A stretch of 64,000 nucleotides of DNA from Sphingomonas sp. PP-F2F-G114-C0414 (GCF_003688595.1 NZ_RCWT01000012.1:248001-312000); one strand, 5' to 3'. Counted from the first letter of the stretch, positions 25,459 through 37,601 are shown. The notes: generated from the letters alone by a model not told the origin. A program made the numbers and translations.

Positions 25459-25588
25459 GGGAATGTCCTTTGATGCAGCCTCGGAAACGGACGGTCGGTC
25501 GCAGGGGTTCCAACTTGTGCGGGTGACGGGATGCGTCCGTTACCGATGCGACTACCCTTGCTGAGTGTGATGACGCGCTATGCTCTCA

Positions 25589-25616
25589 TTGACGGTAACA
25601 TTGTTGTAGTTACATA
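25589..25616 (+). promoter_or_regulatory. brnTA promoter with overlapping operator
   Basis: TTGACG (25589-25594), 16-base spacer, TACATA (25611-25616), just before the brnT GTG at 25628. An inverted repeat GTAAC-N9-GTTAC (25595-25613) covers spacer and -10, as expected for BrnA autorepression. The repression is inferred from the family. Confidence 0.5.
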
Positions 25617-25627
25617 AAGGGTCGGAT

Positions 25628-25900
25628 GTGGAGATCAGCTTCGACCCGGTGAAACACGCATGGACGCTGGCGGAGCGAGGTCTGGACTTCGCCGATGCGG
25701 GCAAGGTGTTTGCGGGGACGGTGTTCGAGTTCGAGGACGAGCGCGGTGCGTATTCCGAGCGGCGATACTCGACAATCGGCATGCTCGAAGGCCGCATGGT
25801 CGTGGTAATATGGGTCGATGCCGAAGACGGTCGGCGCGTCATATCGATGAGGAAGGCCAATGCCCGAGAACGCACGCGGTTCGAGCGCTACCTCGCTTGA
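25628..25900 (+). CDS. brnT: BrnT family ribonuclease toxin
   Basis: A 90-residue BrnT toxin, a RelE-fold ribonuclease that stops translation under stress. Typical features are FDPVKHAWTLAERGLDFADA at the start (the nKxxxNxxKHGxxF-type opening in diverged form), RYSTIGMLEGRMVVVIWV in the sheet, and the C-terminal basic RKANARERTRFERY. The start is GTG. It overlaps brnA by 41 bases, and the pair is in the usual toxin-first order. It sits directly next to an AT-rich accessory pair. Confidence 0.9.
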   Translation: MEISFDPVKHAWTLAERGLDFADAGKVFAGTVFEFEDERGAYSERRYSTIGMLEGRMVVVIWVDAEDGRRVISMRKANARERTRFERYLA

Positions 25901-26159
25901 TCCAAACGACGACGCGCCGGAGTGGACGGACGAAATGTTCGAACATGCCGAGTTGGCGATCGGCGGGAAGGTGATCCGGCCGGCGACGGGCTATCTGGGG
26001 CCGAACGGCGTTGTGAAGGGCCGCCCGCCGCTGCGCGACCGCGCCAAGCAGCAGGTGACGTTGCGGCTTGACCCGGACGTGCTAGCGAAGTTTCGCCAGG
26101 GCGGGCCGGGGTGGCAGGGGCGGATCAATGCGGCGTTGCGGACGGCGGTGGGACTTTAG
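25860..26159 (+). CDS. brnA: BrnA family antitoxin
   Basis: A 99-residue BrnA antitoxin. An acidic N-terminal arm (DPNDDAPEWTDEMFEHAEL) binds the toxin, and the C-terminal ribbon-helix-helix (KQQVTLRLDPDVLAKFRQGG, then GWQGRINAALRTAV) binds DNA. It is expected to neutralise BrnT and repress the promoter at 25589. Its start overlaps the end of brnT. Confidence 0.9.
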   Translation: MPENARGSSATSLDPNDDAPEWTDEMFEHAELAIGGKVIRPATGYLGPNGVVKGRPPLRDRAKQQVTLRLDPDVLAKFRQGGPGWQGRINAALRTAVGL

Positions 26160-26180
26160 GGGGTGTCCGAACTACATCCC

Positions 26181-26789
26181 CTAACCCCTGTGGGCATCCC
26201 GATATGCTCCCCGCGTCTCCAAAACTGAAATTACCGTCTCAGACAACCGATAAAACGTATAAATTACCTCAAAGAACATAAACACTGTAGTCGCCCTAAC
26301 GACGAACGCTGATGCAATCCATGCTAAAATGGCATAACTATATACAACGTCTAAATATCTTTTACTGCCTTCCCCAAATATAACCTCTATAGTTTTATAT
26401 ACCAAACCCCGAGGACTTATAGATATACTCAAGAAGACCATTAGAATGATACTGGTCATTGAGACAGCGATTATGAACTTTGATCTAGCTTTGAAGTTTC
26501 TTTCCAATATTGCTAACGTCGCAATGTCATGACGGTCCGTTTCATTCTTTGGCTTCGGCAAGTCGGCGCTAGGTGAAATATTATTAGAAAAGAGTGACGT
26601 GAACGTAAAACCCGTCAAAACCGATATCGCGACAGACATCATAGCAAGTGAATTTTCGTCAATCACCTTAGCAAATATAGCGATTAAAATCGCTACCGCG
26701 ATAAATACAGCCAACCTCAGTCGATGACGCTCGTCATCGCCACGATAGGTAACGTACACATCGCGCCAGAGGTGGTAAATCGCGCGCAT
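26181..26789 (-). CDS. Four-helix membrane protein, unknown (accessory pair, gene 2)
   Basis: A 202-residue membrane protein. Two helices lie near the start (LAVFIAVAILIAIFAKVI and MMSVAISVLTGFTFTSLF), a polar central stretch follows (PKPKNETDRHDIATLAILER), and two more helices are near 105-125 and 150-175. Both ends are likely cytosolic. The AT content and codon use (many ATA, TTA, AGA) differ sharply from neighbouring genes, which points to recent transfer. Its ATG overlaps the stop of the 311-aa gene (ATGA-type), so the two proteins are made together. The layout resembles small pore-forming or membrane effectors of defence cassettes, but I recognise no family, and this is inference. Confidence 0.75.
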   Translation of the reverse strand: MRAIYHLWRDVYVTYRGDDERHRLRLAVFIAVAILIAIFAKVIDENSLAMMSVAISVLTGFTFTSLFSNNISPSADLPKPKNETDRHDIATLAILERNFKARSKFIIAVSMTSIILMVFLSISISPRGLVYKTIEVIFGEGSKRYLDVVYSYAILAWIASAFVVRATTVFMFFEVIYTFYRLSETVISVLETRGAYRDAHRG

Positions 26790-27724
26790 TATGCTAACAT
26801 CGGGATTATCTTTTCCCGCATAACTCTTATCATTTCATCTCTAACTTGGATCGGATCGGCTATACCATCGCCGTCTATTTCCGCTGAGATGCCAAATTTT
26901 GTCGAAAAATTATTATCGCCCAATAGATAAATAGTTCTTTGACCACCTTCTTCTCGTATCACTGCCGAGCAACCGATGATTTCATCCTCATCAAGTGATA
27001 GCAGTTCGCTCTGACTGACTATACGAGCCAGAGCTCGTTTACGCTGATCAACCGTTCCTCGAACTTGCTCAGTAATGTCGCTAACACTTTGTTCAAAATT
27101 ATCGCCGTACTCAGCGCTCGTAACCGCCAACACACCCGAACTTCCAAATATAGGACGGCGCTCAGCGCGGTCACCGCGCTTGCGATAGATGAGCTTTACG
27201 GAAATGGGTCGCCCCGTACCGATTTCACTGGAGGCATTCGTTAGCGTTTTTGACGCGATCCGATAGTTCCCGGCGAGAATGTACGAGAAGCAGTTCTTCA
27301 AACCTTCATAATCGCCAAAAGCACCATGATAGGTCGTACCGATAAGTATCTTCCCGTCACGAAGCCGCGTTACAAGATAGTGAAATCCCCGAAGATTAAG
27401 GCTGTCCGCCTCAACAACACCCAGACGATTATTTCTATACTTCTGCCCGTAATACGCTCCCTCAAAGTTCCCGAAAAACAAACCTTCCTCAGGCTCTTCG
27501 AAATAATTGAATGGCAGGTTCCTACCTAGCTTTATCGCCGCAATAACCCTGTCATCAGTATCGTCAATCGGGCGCGTGTCTTGAAGCCTCGCTATGACCC
27601 TATTGAACTCGGCCTCAGTGAAACCCTCTTCCGACGCCTCGCCTACTTCGTCATCGTTCGGTATTGACTTAACAAGATAATGAAACGATGCAGTTACCTG
27701 GTGATTGCGTTGACGCTTAGCCAT
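26789..27724 (-). CDS. Soluble protein, unknown (accessory pair, gene 1)
   Basis: A 311-residue soluble protein, no signal or membrane helix. It is a mixed alpha/beta protein with acidic N-terminal third, the strand-rich segment FHYLVTRLRDGKILIGTTYH, IGTGRPISVKLIYRKRGDR in the middle and a C-terminal helix-rich part. A region near 255 reads GCSAVIREEGGQRTIYLLGD. I know no matching family. Like its partner it is AT-rich with atypical codons. RBS AGAGGAT lies about ten bases before the ATG, and a plausible promoter sits at 27754-27782. It is probably a sensor or toxin-control component for the coupled membrane protein (inference). Confidence 0.75.
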   Translation of the reverse strand: MAKRQRNHQVTASFHYLVKSIPNDDEVGEASEEGFTEAEFNRVIARLQDTRPIDDTDDRVIAAIKLGRNLPFNYFEEPEEGLFFGNFEGAYYGQKYRNNRLGVVEADSLNLRGFHYLVTRLRDGKILIGTTYHGAFGDYEGLKNCFSYILAGNYRIASKTLTNASSEIGTGRPISVKLIYRKRGDRAERRPIFGSSGVLAVTSAEYGDNFEQSVSDITEQVRGTVDQRKRALARIVSQSELLSLDEDEIIGCSAVIREEGGQRTIYLLGDNNFSTKFGISAEIDGDGIADPIQVRDEMIRVMREKIIPMLA

Positions 27725-27753
27725 GTAGAATCGGATCCTCTGTTTAGCTAGAC

Positions 27754-27782
27754 ATTGAATACCCGATCAACTTTTTGGTCAA
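27754..27782 (-). promoter_or_regulatory. Possible promoter of the AT-rich pair
   Basis: Minus strand TTGACC (27777-27782), 17-base spacer, TTCAAT (27754-27759), about 30 bases before the ATG. Confidence 0.4.
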
Positions 27783-27834
27783 GCGTATGCAACTGATGAT
27801 GCAGATTTGTGTAAAACTCACCTAATGGGGCTAG

Positions 27835-30732
<2,898 letters not shown>

Positions 30733-30960
30733 GAGGCTGGTTCTACTTCTGTTCTGATCGGGACACTAGTGGGAGAGATAGGAATGCATGAGGCCGGGTG
30801 CCAGTTCATCGGCAGGATCAATCGGGCGAATCCACGATCGTGCGTGCGGATCTCGCGTGCGGGGCGGCAACGAACACGAACGTTGCTTGCAACAGCATTG
30901 CGTATTGACGACAACCGCCGCGCCGGCCGCGACGTCGGGGGAAATGCCGGTGGGGAATAG

Positions 30961-31785
30961 GTGTCGATGCCAGTGATAGTTGCGCTTGCCATGGCGGCCA
31001 CCGTGGCCGTGCCGGCCGCGCCGATGATGCCCTCGGGCAAATGGAACGTCGATTATGGCGCGACCGCCTGCGTGTTGGGACGGATCTACGGGACCGGCAA
31101 GGCCGAGACGGTGCTTGCGCTGCGTCAGGTGCCACTATCGTCCGGGCTCGAACTGATGGTCTATACCAACGATCGAAACGCGACGATGCGGCTCGGGCAG
31201 GCGAGGGTATCGATTGCGGGCGGCGGATCGTACGAGGGGCGGTACGAAAGCTTTCCAACGCAGGCCAAGGACAAGCGGATGACCCGCCTGTCGGTCGACG
31301 GCGCGGTGTTCGAGACGCTGCCCGCCGATCCGGTGCTGCAGATCGTGCCCGACAAGATGCCGGGCTGGGCGTTCGCACTGCCCAACGCGAAGGCCGCGTT
31401 CGAGGCGCTGGCGAAATGCAATGACTCGACGGTCAAGCTGTGGGGAATCGATCCGACCGAGCGCGCGCGGATCGCCCAGTCTGCCGAGCCGGCAAGCTAT
31501 CCGGGCGACTGGGTCGTGACCAATGATTACCCGATGACGATCGTCAGAAAGGGCGCGCAGGGAACATCGATCGTGCTGTGGACGATCGGGTTGGACGGAC
31601 GGGTCGCCGATTGCCGGACGGTGGTATCGAGCGGCGAGGTCGAACTCGACAAGGCAGCCTGCCATGCGATCACCCAGCGCGGGCGCTACAAGCCGGCGCT
31701 TGGTCATGACGGCAAGCCGATGATCAGCCACAGTACGCGCAAGGTGGCGTGGCGATTGCGGGGGACGTGGTCGGGCAAAGATTGA
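30961..31785 (+). CDS. Secreted protein with TonB-like C-terminal domain
   Basis: A 274-residue protein (272 if the ATG at 30967 is used; the GGGGAA upstream suits the GTG at 30961 slightly better). A signal peptide ends at VPAAP. The N-terminal domain (about 25-150) is unidentified. The C-terminal 80 residues look like a TonB C-terminal/energy-transducer fold: VLWTIGLDGRVADCRTVVSS, then CHAITQRGRYKPAL and a final basic strand. It lacks the proline-rich linker and membrane anchor of real TonB, so it is probably a soluble periplasmic relative. It is divergent from uvrA. Confidence 0.65.
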   Translation: MSMPVIVALAMAATVAVPAAPMMPSGKWNVDYGATACVLGRIYGTGKAETVLALRQVPLSSGLELMVYTNDRNATMRLGQARVSIAGGGSYEGRYESFPTQAKDKRMTRLSVDGAVFETLPADPVLQIVPDKMPGWAFALPNAKAAFEALAKCNDSTVKLWGIDPTERARIAQSAEPASYPGDWVVTNDYPMTIVRKGAQGTSIVLWTIGLDGRVADCRTVVSSGEVELDKAACHAITQRGRYKPALGHDGKPMISHSTRKVAWRLRGTWSGKD

Positions 31786-31880
31786 GCCCGGCGCATCCGC
31801 TCGCCCGACGAAACGGCCTTGCGCCCCGCCGATGGTGTATTATCTTTGTCGTACACATTGCGAACGGCACAGAGGACGAC

Positions 31881-32462
31881 ATGGGCAAGAAGAAGGACGA
31901 GCGTAAGCGGCGCGAGCGCGAAGTTGAGATCGACATGCGTGCGGGCGGGCATCACGAGGGTGAGCCGGACGGCGGCGGGCACAAGCGCCACAAGCACGCC
32001 GACCATAAGCACGACGGTGGAAAGCAGGATGGCGGCAAGCATGCGGGTGGGGCGCCGTTCGCCGGGATCGCCGCGACGATCGCACGGCAGATGGGAACGC
32101 CGGTCGGGCGGCAGATGATCGCGGCCGGGCTGATGGCCGCGGCGACCGCGATCTCGAAGCATGACGCGAAGGCGAATGCGCGGCCGACCCCGCCGACGCC
32201 CCCTGCCCCGCCCTCGCCTGCCGCACCCTCGCAACAGGCTGAGCCTGGTGCGTCGAAGGTGGAGCCGGACGTGGCGGCCGAGACGGCCAAGCCGCAGGGC
32301 AATGGTCCGTTCGCCGGGGATACGCCGGAGCCGCCGCGGAGCGAGAAAAACGCGTTGCCGCCCGAGTTCGCCAAGGTGCTGGACTCGGTCACGGTAGGGC
32401 TGGAGCGATTGTTCGTCGGGTTCGGCAAGCCGACCGGGAAGAAGGACCCGCCGGCCGCTTGA
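31881..32462 (+). CDS. His- and Pro-rich protein, unknown
   Basis: A 193-residue low-complexity protein. A basic start (MGKKKDERKRREREVE) precedes a histidine/glycine-rich stretch (GGHHEGEPDGGGHKRHKHAD), a short helical core (GIAATIARQMGTPVGRQMIA) and a proline-rich linker, and it ends with a short helix (FAKVLDSVTVGLERLFVGF). The His-rich part could bind metal, but that is speculation. GAGGA precedes the ATG at 31881; the open frame continues upstream without sense. Confidence 0.55.
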   Translation: MGKKKDERKRREREVEIDMRAGGHHEGEPDGGGHKRHKHADHKHDGGKQDGGKHAGGAPFAGIAATIARQMGTPVGRQMIAAGLMAAATAISKHDAKANARPTPPTPPAPPSPAAPSQQAEPGASKVEPDVAAETAKPQGNGPFAGDTPEPPRSEKNALPPEFAKVLDSVTVGLERLFVGFGKPTGKKDPPAA

Positions 32463-32513
32463 CCGTGCCGGACCGCGACGCCGCGCGTGGCGTTGCGGTT
32501 CTGCCGGGGCGGC

Positions 32514-33725
32514 TCAGGCGGCCTTGGTGTAGACGTCCGGAACGTAGACGTCCGGGATGTAGATGTCCGGGATATATACGGGAGGGATGCAGACGGCGGG
32601 TTGACGGCGATCGCTTTTCGCGCGGTACATCGCGCGGTCTGCGTCGGCGATGAGGTCGACGATCGGTATCTGGGGCTCGCCTTCGACGATACCGAAGCTG
32701 ACCCCGAGCGTGCCATGCGTCGCCATGCGCGGCGCCATGGTCTGCGCGAACCGTGTCGCGATGCTGGTGCCGATCGCGCGGGCCTGCGTTGTCGGGACGT
32801 CGGGCAGCACGCAGACGAATTCGTCGCCGCCCCAACGGACGAGGTGGCCTTGCCGGCCGAGAGCCTCGTGGGCGATCTCCGCGAAGGTGCGGAGCGCCGC
32901 GTCGCCGGCGGCGTGGCCGAACGTGTCGTTGAGCGTCTTGAAGCGATCGAGATCGAGCATCATCACCGTCAGCGTACGCGGCGCATGGCAACCAGCGAAC
33001 GTCCGCACGATGCGATCGAGGCCCGCGCGATTGAACGCGCCGGTGAGCCAGTCGCGCTCCATCTGATCGAGCAGCAGGTTCTGGCCGCGCTCGGCCTGGA
33101 GGATCAGCAGCGAAAAGGCGCGGAAGATGATGAAGGCGATCTGGCCGGCCGCGAGCCAGGCGCCGAGATCGTCGTGACGACCGGTCAACTGCGTGCCGAT
33201 CCGGTCGCTATAGGCCAACCAGGCGCGGCCGAGGAACATCGGTACGGTGACCGCGAACAGCGCGGCGACGATCCAGCCGGTCTGCAGCGAGTCACGCCGC
33301 GCGAAACGGACGGCGACGACGACCACGACGAGGTCGAACCCGGCGCGGATGACGCTGAGATAGGCGACGCGGAGGTGGAAATGCGCCGGATCGTGCGTGA
33401 ACCACAAGGGCAGGCCCAGCACGGCGGCGATCGCCAGCAGCGACCTCAGTCGCGCGTCCGGGCGGTCGAATTTCACCGCCGCGCCGGCGATCAGCGCATA
33501 GCCCATCACCACCGCGGGGTTGCCGATGCTGGGCGCCCAGGGGAGGCCGATCCGATCGTTCAGCACCGCCATCAGCGCGCCGCAACCCGCGATCAGGTGG
33601 CCGGCGCCCCATAAGCCTGCCCATGATCCGAACCGACCGGTCGCGAGGGGGATGAGGTGGATGAACCCGGCGACCAGCATGCCGAGGCCTGCGACGACGT
33701 AGAGAGTAGAGAGATCGAGCGCCAC
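32514..33725 (-). CDS. Membrane diguanylate cyclase with repeat tail
   Basis: A 403-residue protein with six to seven hydrophobic helices in the first 200 residues, then a GGDEF domain. The domain has LDLDRFKTLNDTFGHAAGD and the active sequence WGGDEF (GGDEF at 299-303), so it should synthesise cyclic di-GMP. No clear RxxD site is seen. The C-terminus (about 378-399) is unusual: tandem five-residue units VYIPD-IYIPD-VYVPD-VY encoded by a 15-base DNA repeat. It is a second, non-homologous sensor architecture compared with the cyclase at 9149. ATG at 33725. Confidence 0.9.
   Translation of the reverse strand: MALDLSTLYVVAGLGMLVAGFIHLIPLATGRFGSWAGLWGAGHLIAGCGALMAVLNDRIGLPWAPSIGNPAVVMGYALIAGAAVKFDRPDARLRSLLAIAAVLGLPLWFTHDPAHFHLRVAYLSVIRAGFDLVVVVVAVRFARRDSLQTGWIVAALFAVTVPMFLGRAWLAYSDRIGTQLTGRHDDLGAWLAAGQIAFIIFRAFSLLILQAERGQNLLLDQMERDWLTGAFNRAGLDRIVRTFAGCHAPRTLTVMMLDLDRFKTLNDTFGHAAGDAALRTFAEIAHEALGRQGHLVRWGGDEFVCVLPDVPTTQARAIGTSIATRFAQTMAPRMATHGTLGVSFGIVEGEPQIPIVDLIADADRAMYRAKSDRRQPAVCIPPVYIPDIYIPDVYVPDVYTKAA
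32530..32580. repeat. Tandem 15-base repeat in the cyclase gene
   Basis: About three and a half copies of GTAGACGTCCGGGAT with one to three changes per unit, in frame, encoding the (V/I)Y(I/V)PD tail of the cyclase on the minus strand. Confidence 0.8.
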
Positions 33726-33908
33726 GGAGACCTGCTTGTTCGTTCGTTACGCGGGCTGATAGGTTGGCTTTGCTAAGGATTGGTTCCGGTTGGTGCTTGG
33801 GGACGGAAATTTGCTTTTTGTTGGGTTTGCGGTGCTTCGGCTTGAAGGGCCCCGCCACCGCGTTGCACGTCACTCTGATCGCGCTCGGTTATTGCGTTCC
33901 CCTTGCCC

Positions 33909-34012
33909 CGTCATCCCGGCGGACGCCGGGACCCTTGGTCGCGGGCGGGGTGATGATGGCGCGGTATCGGCGGTCCGCCGCAACCGTGGGCCCCGGCGTC
34001 CGCCGGGGTGAC
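33909..34012. repeat. REP-like inverted pair, CCCGGCGGACGCCGGG type
   Basis: CGTCATCCCGGCGGACGCCG and its inverse (CCCCGGCGTCCGCCGGGGTG) with ACCCTTGG/CCGTGGGCC inside. Confidence 0.85.
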
Positions 34013-34151
34013 AGATAGGGGGTGCGGATTGGGTGGGTTTGGGAAGGGTCTGGAGCGTGGGCTTTGGAGCGCGGGACGCTGTCATAGACCTCGCAAACCA
34101 GGATCTTCCTGCAGTCGCGGCTGCCAATTGATTGCGCGCTACTCCCTCCCC

Positions 34152-34257
34152 CGTCATCCCGGCGGACGCCGGGACCCATGGTCGCGGAATGGGTGATGAT
34201 GGCGCGGTATCGCCGGGTCCTCCGTAACCGTGGGTCCCGGCGTCCGCCGGGATGACG
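34152..34257. repeat. REP-like inverted pair, CCCGGCGGACGCCGGG type
   Basis: Near-identical to the pair at 33909, including the inner sequence GTCGCGG...TGATGATGGCGCGGTATCG. The two copies share this loop, so one probably arose from the other. Confidence 0.85.
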
Positions 34258-34321
34258 GATAGGGGGTGGTTGGACGGGTTTTGAGGAGGGGGTGCAGTTG
34301 TATCGTTCCCCCACAAACGCA

Positions 34322-34357
34322 GAGAGGGCGCCGGTGGATTGCCACCGACGCCCTCTC
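34322..34357 (-). terminator. Terminator-like hairpin downstream of lpd
   Basis: Sixteen-base arms (GAGAGGGCGCCGGTGG / CCACCGACGCCCTCTC, one mismatch) around a four-base loop. No T-run follows on the minus strand. It is the last of several hairpins after lpd. Confidence 0.5.
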
Positions 34358-34385
34358 GATCTTTCTTCACTCGCAGAGGCGAAGC

Positions 34386-34453
34386 CTTGCTTGGCCGGAC
34401 AGGGGCAAAGCCCCTGTCGTCGGACGGCGCTGGAGCGCCGCCGGCCGGGCAAG
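34386..34453 (-). other. Three-way-junction RNA structure in the lpd 3' region
   Basis: A 13-base outer stem (CTTGCTTGGCCGG at 34386-34398 with CCGGCCGGGCAAG at 34441-34453, pairing with two G-U) encloses two perfect hairpins: ACAGGGGC-AAA-GCCCCTGT (34399-34417) and GGCGC-TGGA-GCGCC (34426-34439). It begins 26 bases after the lpd stop on the minus strand. It could be an mRNA-end stabiliser, terminator or a mobile hairpin element. Confidence 0.55.
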
Positions 34454-34463
34454 CCCTTTAGAT

Positions 34464-34478
34464 CATATCTAGCACTTG

Positions 34479-34487
<9 letters not shown>
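34464..34487 (-). other. Perfect palindrome covering the lpd stop codon
   Basis: CATATCTAGCA and TGCTAGATATG are perfect 11-base inverted arms separated by two bases. The lpd stop codon TAG (34479-34481) lies inside the right arm. Possible protein-binding site or hairpin. Confidence 0.6.
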
Positions 34488-35873
<1,386 letters not shown>

Positions 35874-35887
35874 TCTTCATCTCCGTC

Positions 35888-35965
35888 GTTCTCCTGCGAA
35901 CGCAGGAGCCCAGGGTTACGGGAGGCGCCCCTTGTTACCCTGGACTCCTGCGTTCGCAGGAGAAC
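35888..35965. repeat. REP-like inverted pair, CTCCTGCGAACGCAGGAG type (left flank of GIY-YIG gene 1)
   Basis: GTTCTCCTGCGAACGCAGGA and its inverse, with GCCCAGGGTTACGG and CCCTGGACT inside. It ends three bases from the stop codon of the GIY-YIG gene at 35969. Confidence 0.85.
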
Positions 35966-35968
35966 GGG

Positions 35969-36256
35969 TTAGAAGAGCGTCTCGTACAAATCCTTCCAGT
36001 GCGGGTTGGTCTGTTCGATCAGGTCGATCTTCCAGGCCCGCTTCCATTTCTTCATCTGCAACTCGCGTTGCCGTGCAGATTGTATGTCGTCACTCGCCTC
36101 GAACCACACAAGGAGGATGCAGCCATGCTCCTTGGAGAAGCCGTCGATCAGACGGTTGCGGTGTTGGTAGGCTCTGGCGAGCAGGTCGCTGGTGACGCCG
36201 AGGTAGAGCGTTCCGTTGCGGCTGCTCGCCATGAGGTAGACGAAACCGGCTCTCAT
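35969..36256 (-). CDS. GIY-YIG nuclease (REP-boxed copy 1)
   Basis: A 95-residue single-domain GIY-YIG nuclease of the URI/COG2827 type. It has VYLMA (GIY position), GTLYLGVTSDL (YIG position), the catalytic arginine region ARAYQHRN, the EHGCILLVWFE strand and the RQRELQMKKWKRAWK block with its metal-binding glutamate. It cuts DNA in this family in general; the role of these short host-encoded versions is not known. It is clearly homologous to the gene at 41661. REP-like arms touch both ends: the upstream arm ends one base before the ATG and provides GCAGGA as the likely ribosome binding site. It is inserted between odhB and lpd. Confidence 0.88.
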   Translation of the reverse strand: MRAGFVYLMASSRNGTLYLGVTSDLLARAYQHRNRLIDGFSKEHGCILLVWFEASDDIQSARQRELQMKKWKRAWKIDLIEQTNPHWKDLYETLF

Positions 36257-36334
36257 GTTTTCCTGCGCATGCAGGAATCCAGGATTACGGGGGGTGGTGT
36301 CCGTGACCCTGGGCTCCTGCGTTCGCAGGAGAAC
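36257..36334. repeat. REP-like inverted pair, CTCCTGCGAACGCAGGAG type (right flank of GIY-YIG gene 1)
   Basis: Left arm degenerate (TTTTCCTGCGCATGCAGGAA) and right arm canonical. TCCAGGATTACGG and CCCTGGGC are inside. It starts directly against the GIY-YIG start codon. Confidence 0.85.
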
Positions 36335-36350
36335 GAGGAGCCGTTTTGGG

Positions 36351-37601
36351 TCAGAGGTCGATCAGGATACGGGTCGGATCCTCGATAGCATTTTTCAGCG
36401 CCACCAGGAACGTCACGGCTTCGCGGCCGTCGATCAAACGGTGGTCGTAGCTGAGCGCGAGGTACATCATCGGGCGGATGACGATCTGGCCGTTCACGAC
36501 GACCGGGCGCTCCTCGATGCGGTGGAGGCCCAGCACAGCGGACTGCGGCGGGTTGATGATCGGAGTCGACATCAGCGAGCCGAACACGCCGCCGTTCGAA
36601 ATCGTGAAGGTACCGCCCTTCATCTCGTCCATCTTGAGCGCGCCTTCCTTGGCGCGCTTGCCGAAGTCGCCGATCGTCTTCTCGATCGTCGCGACCGACA
36701 TCTGATCGGCATCGCGGATGACGGGGACGACGAGGCCGCCCGGCGACGAGACCGCGACCGAGATGTCGGCGTAATCGTGATAGACGATGTCATCGCCGTC
36801 GATCGACGCGTTGACCGACGGAATGTCGCGCAGCGCCATCGTCGCGGCCTTCACGAAGAAGCCCATGAAGCCCAAACGAACGCCGTGCTTCTTCTCGAAC
36901 AGGTCCTTGTACTTGGCACGCGCCTCGATCACCGCGGTCATGTCGACGTCGTTGAACGTCGTCAGCATCGCGGCCGTGTTCTGCGCTTCCTTGAGGCGCT
37001 TCGCGATCGTCTGGCGGAGGCGCGTCATGCGCACGCGTTCCTCACCACGACCCGATGCGGCGGCGGGGGCTGCTGCCGGTGCGGGCGCCGCGGCGGGGGC
37101 AGGCGCTGGCTTGCTCGATGCGGCGGCTGTCACGTCTTCCTTGGTGATGCGACCGTCGCGGCCGGTGCCCTTGACGGTGCCGGGGTCGACGCCGTGCTCC
37201 AGCACCGCGCGGCGGACCGACGGGGATAGCGCGGCGGGGGAGTCGCTGGTGCCGGCACCGGGCTGGTCGCCGTACCCTGCGCCGGACTCGTCCTTGGTGG
37301 GCGCGGACGGCGTCGCAGTCGCCGCTGGCTCGGGCGCCTTGGCGGGCGCAGCGGCGGCGCCGTCACCGGAGTCGATCGTGGCGAGCATCGCGCCGACCTG
37401 CACGGTGTCGCCGACGGCGACCGCGTGCTGGCCCATGACGCCGGCGACCGGCGACGGGACCTCGACCGAGACCTTGTCGGTCTCGAGGCTGGCGATGGGC
37501 TCGTCGACCGCGACGGGATCGCCGGGCTGCTTCAGCCACTCGCCGAGGGTGGCTTCGGTGATCGACTCACCCAGGACGGGGACGGTGACTTCGGTTGCCA
37601 T
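36351..37601 (-). CDS. odhB: 2-oxoglutarate dehydrogenase E2, dihydrolipoyl succinyltransferase
   Basis: A 416-residue E2 (sucB). The lipoyl domain (1-80) has the lipoyl-lysine in ETDKVSVEV. After an Ala/Pro linker comes the E3-binding domain ([16 protein letters not shown], then [12 protein letters not shown]). The catalytic acyltransferase core ends with [13 protein letters not shown], which contains the active-site histidine and aspartate. It transfers the succinyl group to CoA. It lies 102 bases after odhA with a REP pair in the gap. Confidence 0.96.
   Translation of the reverse strand: MATEVTVPVLGESITEATLGEWLKQPGDPVAVDEPIASLETDKVSVEVPSPVAGVMGQHAVAVGDTVQVGAMLATIDSGDGAAAAPAKAPEPAATATPSAPTKDESGAGYGDQPGAGTSDSPAALSPSVRRAVLEHGVDPGTVKGTGRDGRITKEDVTAAASSKPAPAPAAAPAPAAAPAAASGRGEERVRMTRLRQTIAKRLKEAQNTAAMLTTFNDVDMTAVIEARAKYKDLFEKKHGVRLGFMGFFVKAATMALRDIPSVNASIDGDDIVYHDYADISVAVSSPGGLVVPVIRDADQMSVATIEKTIGDFGKRAKEGALKMDEMKGGTFTISNGGVFGSLMSTPIINPPQSAVLGLHRIEERPVVVNGQIVIRPMMYLALSYDHRLIDGREAVTFLVALKNAIEDPTRILIDL

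Larger units (their letters stand above)
33726..34478. other. Gene-free stretch with repeats and RNA-like structures
   Basis: About 750 bases downstream of lpd (minus strand) and upstream of the cyclase gene. It contains two GTCATCCCGGCGGACG pairs (33909, 34152) and a chain of hairpins right after the lpd stop (34322-34487), listed separately. No coding frame is credible. Confidence 0.7.

Noticed and set aside
26181..27724. Kiwa (KwaA/KwaB) defence system
   Set aside because: Sizes are similar, but the gene order is reversed and I do not recognise a DUF4868 signature in the 311-aa protein. It is kept as unknown.
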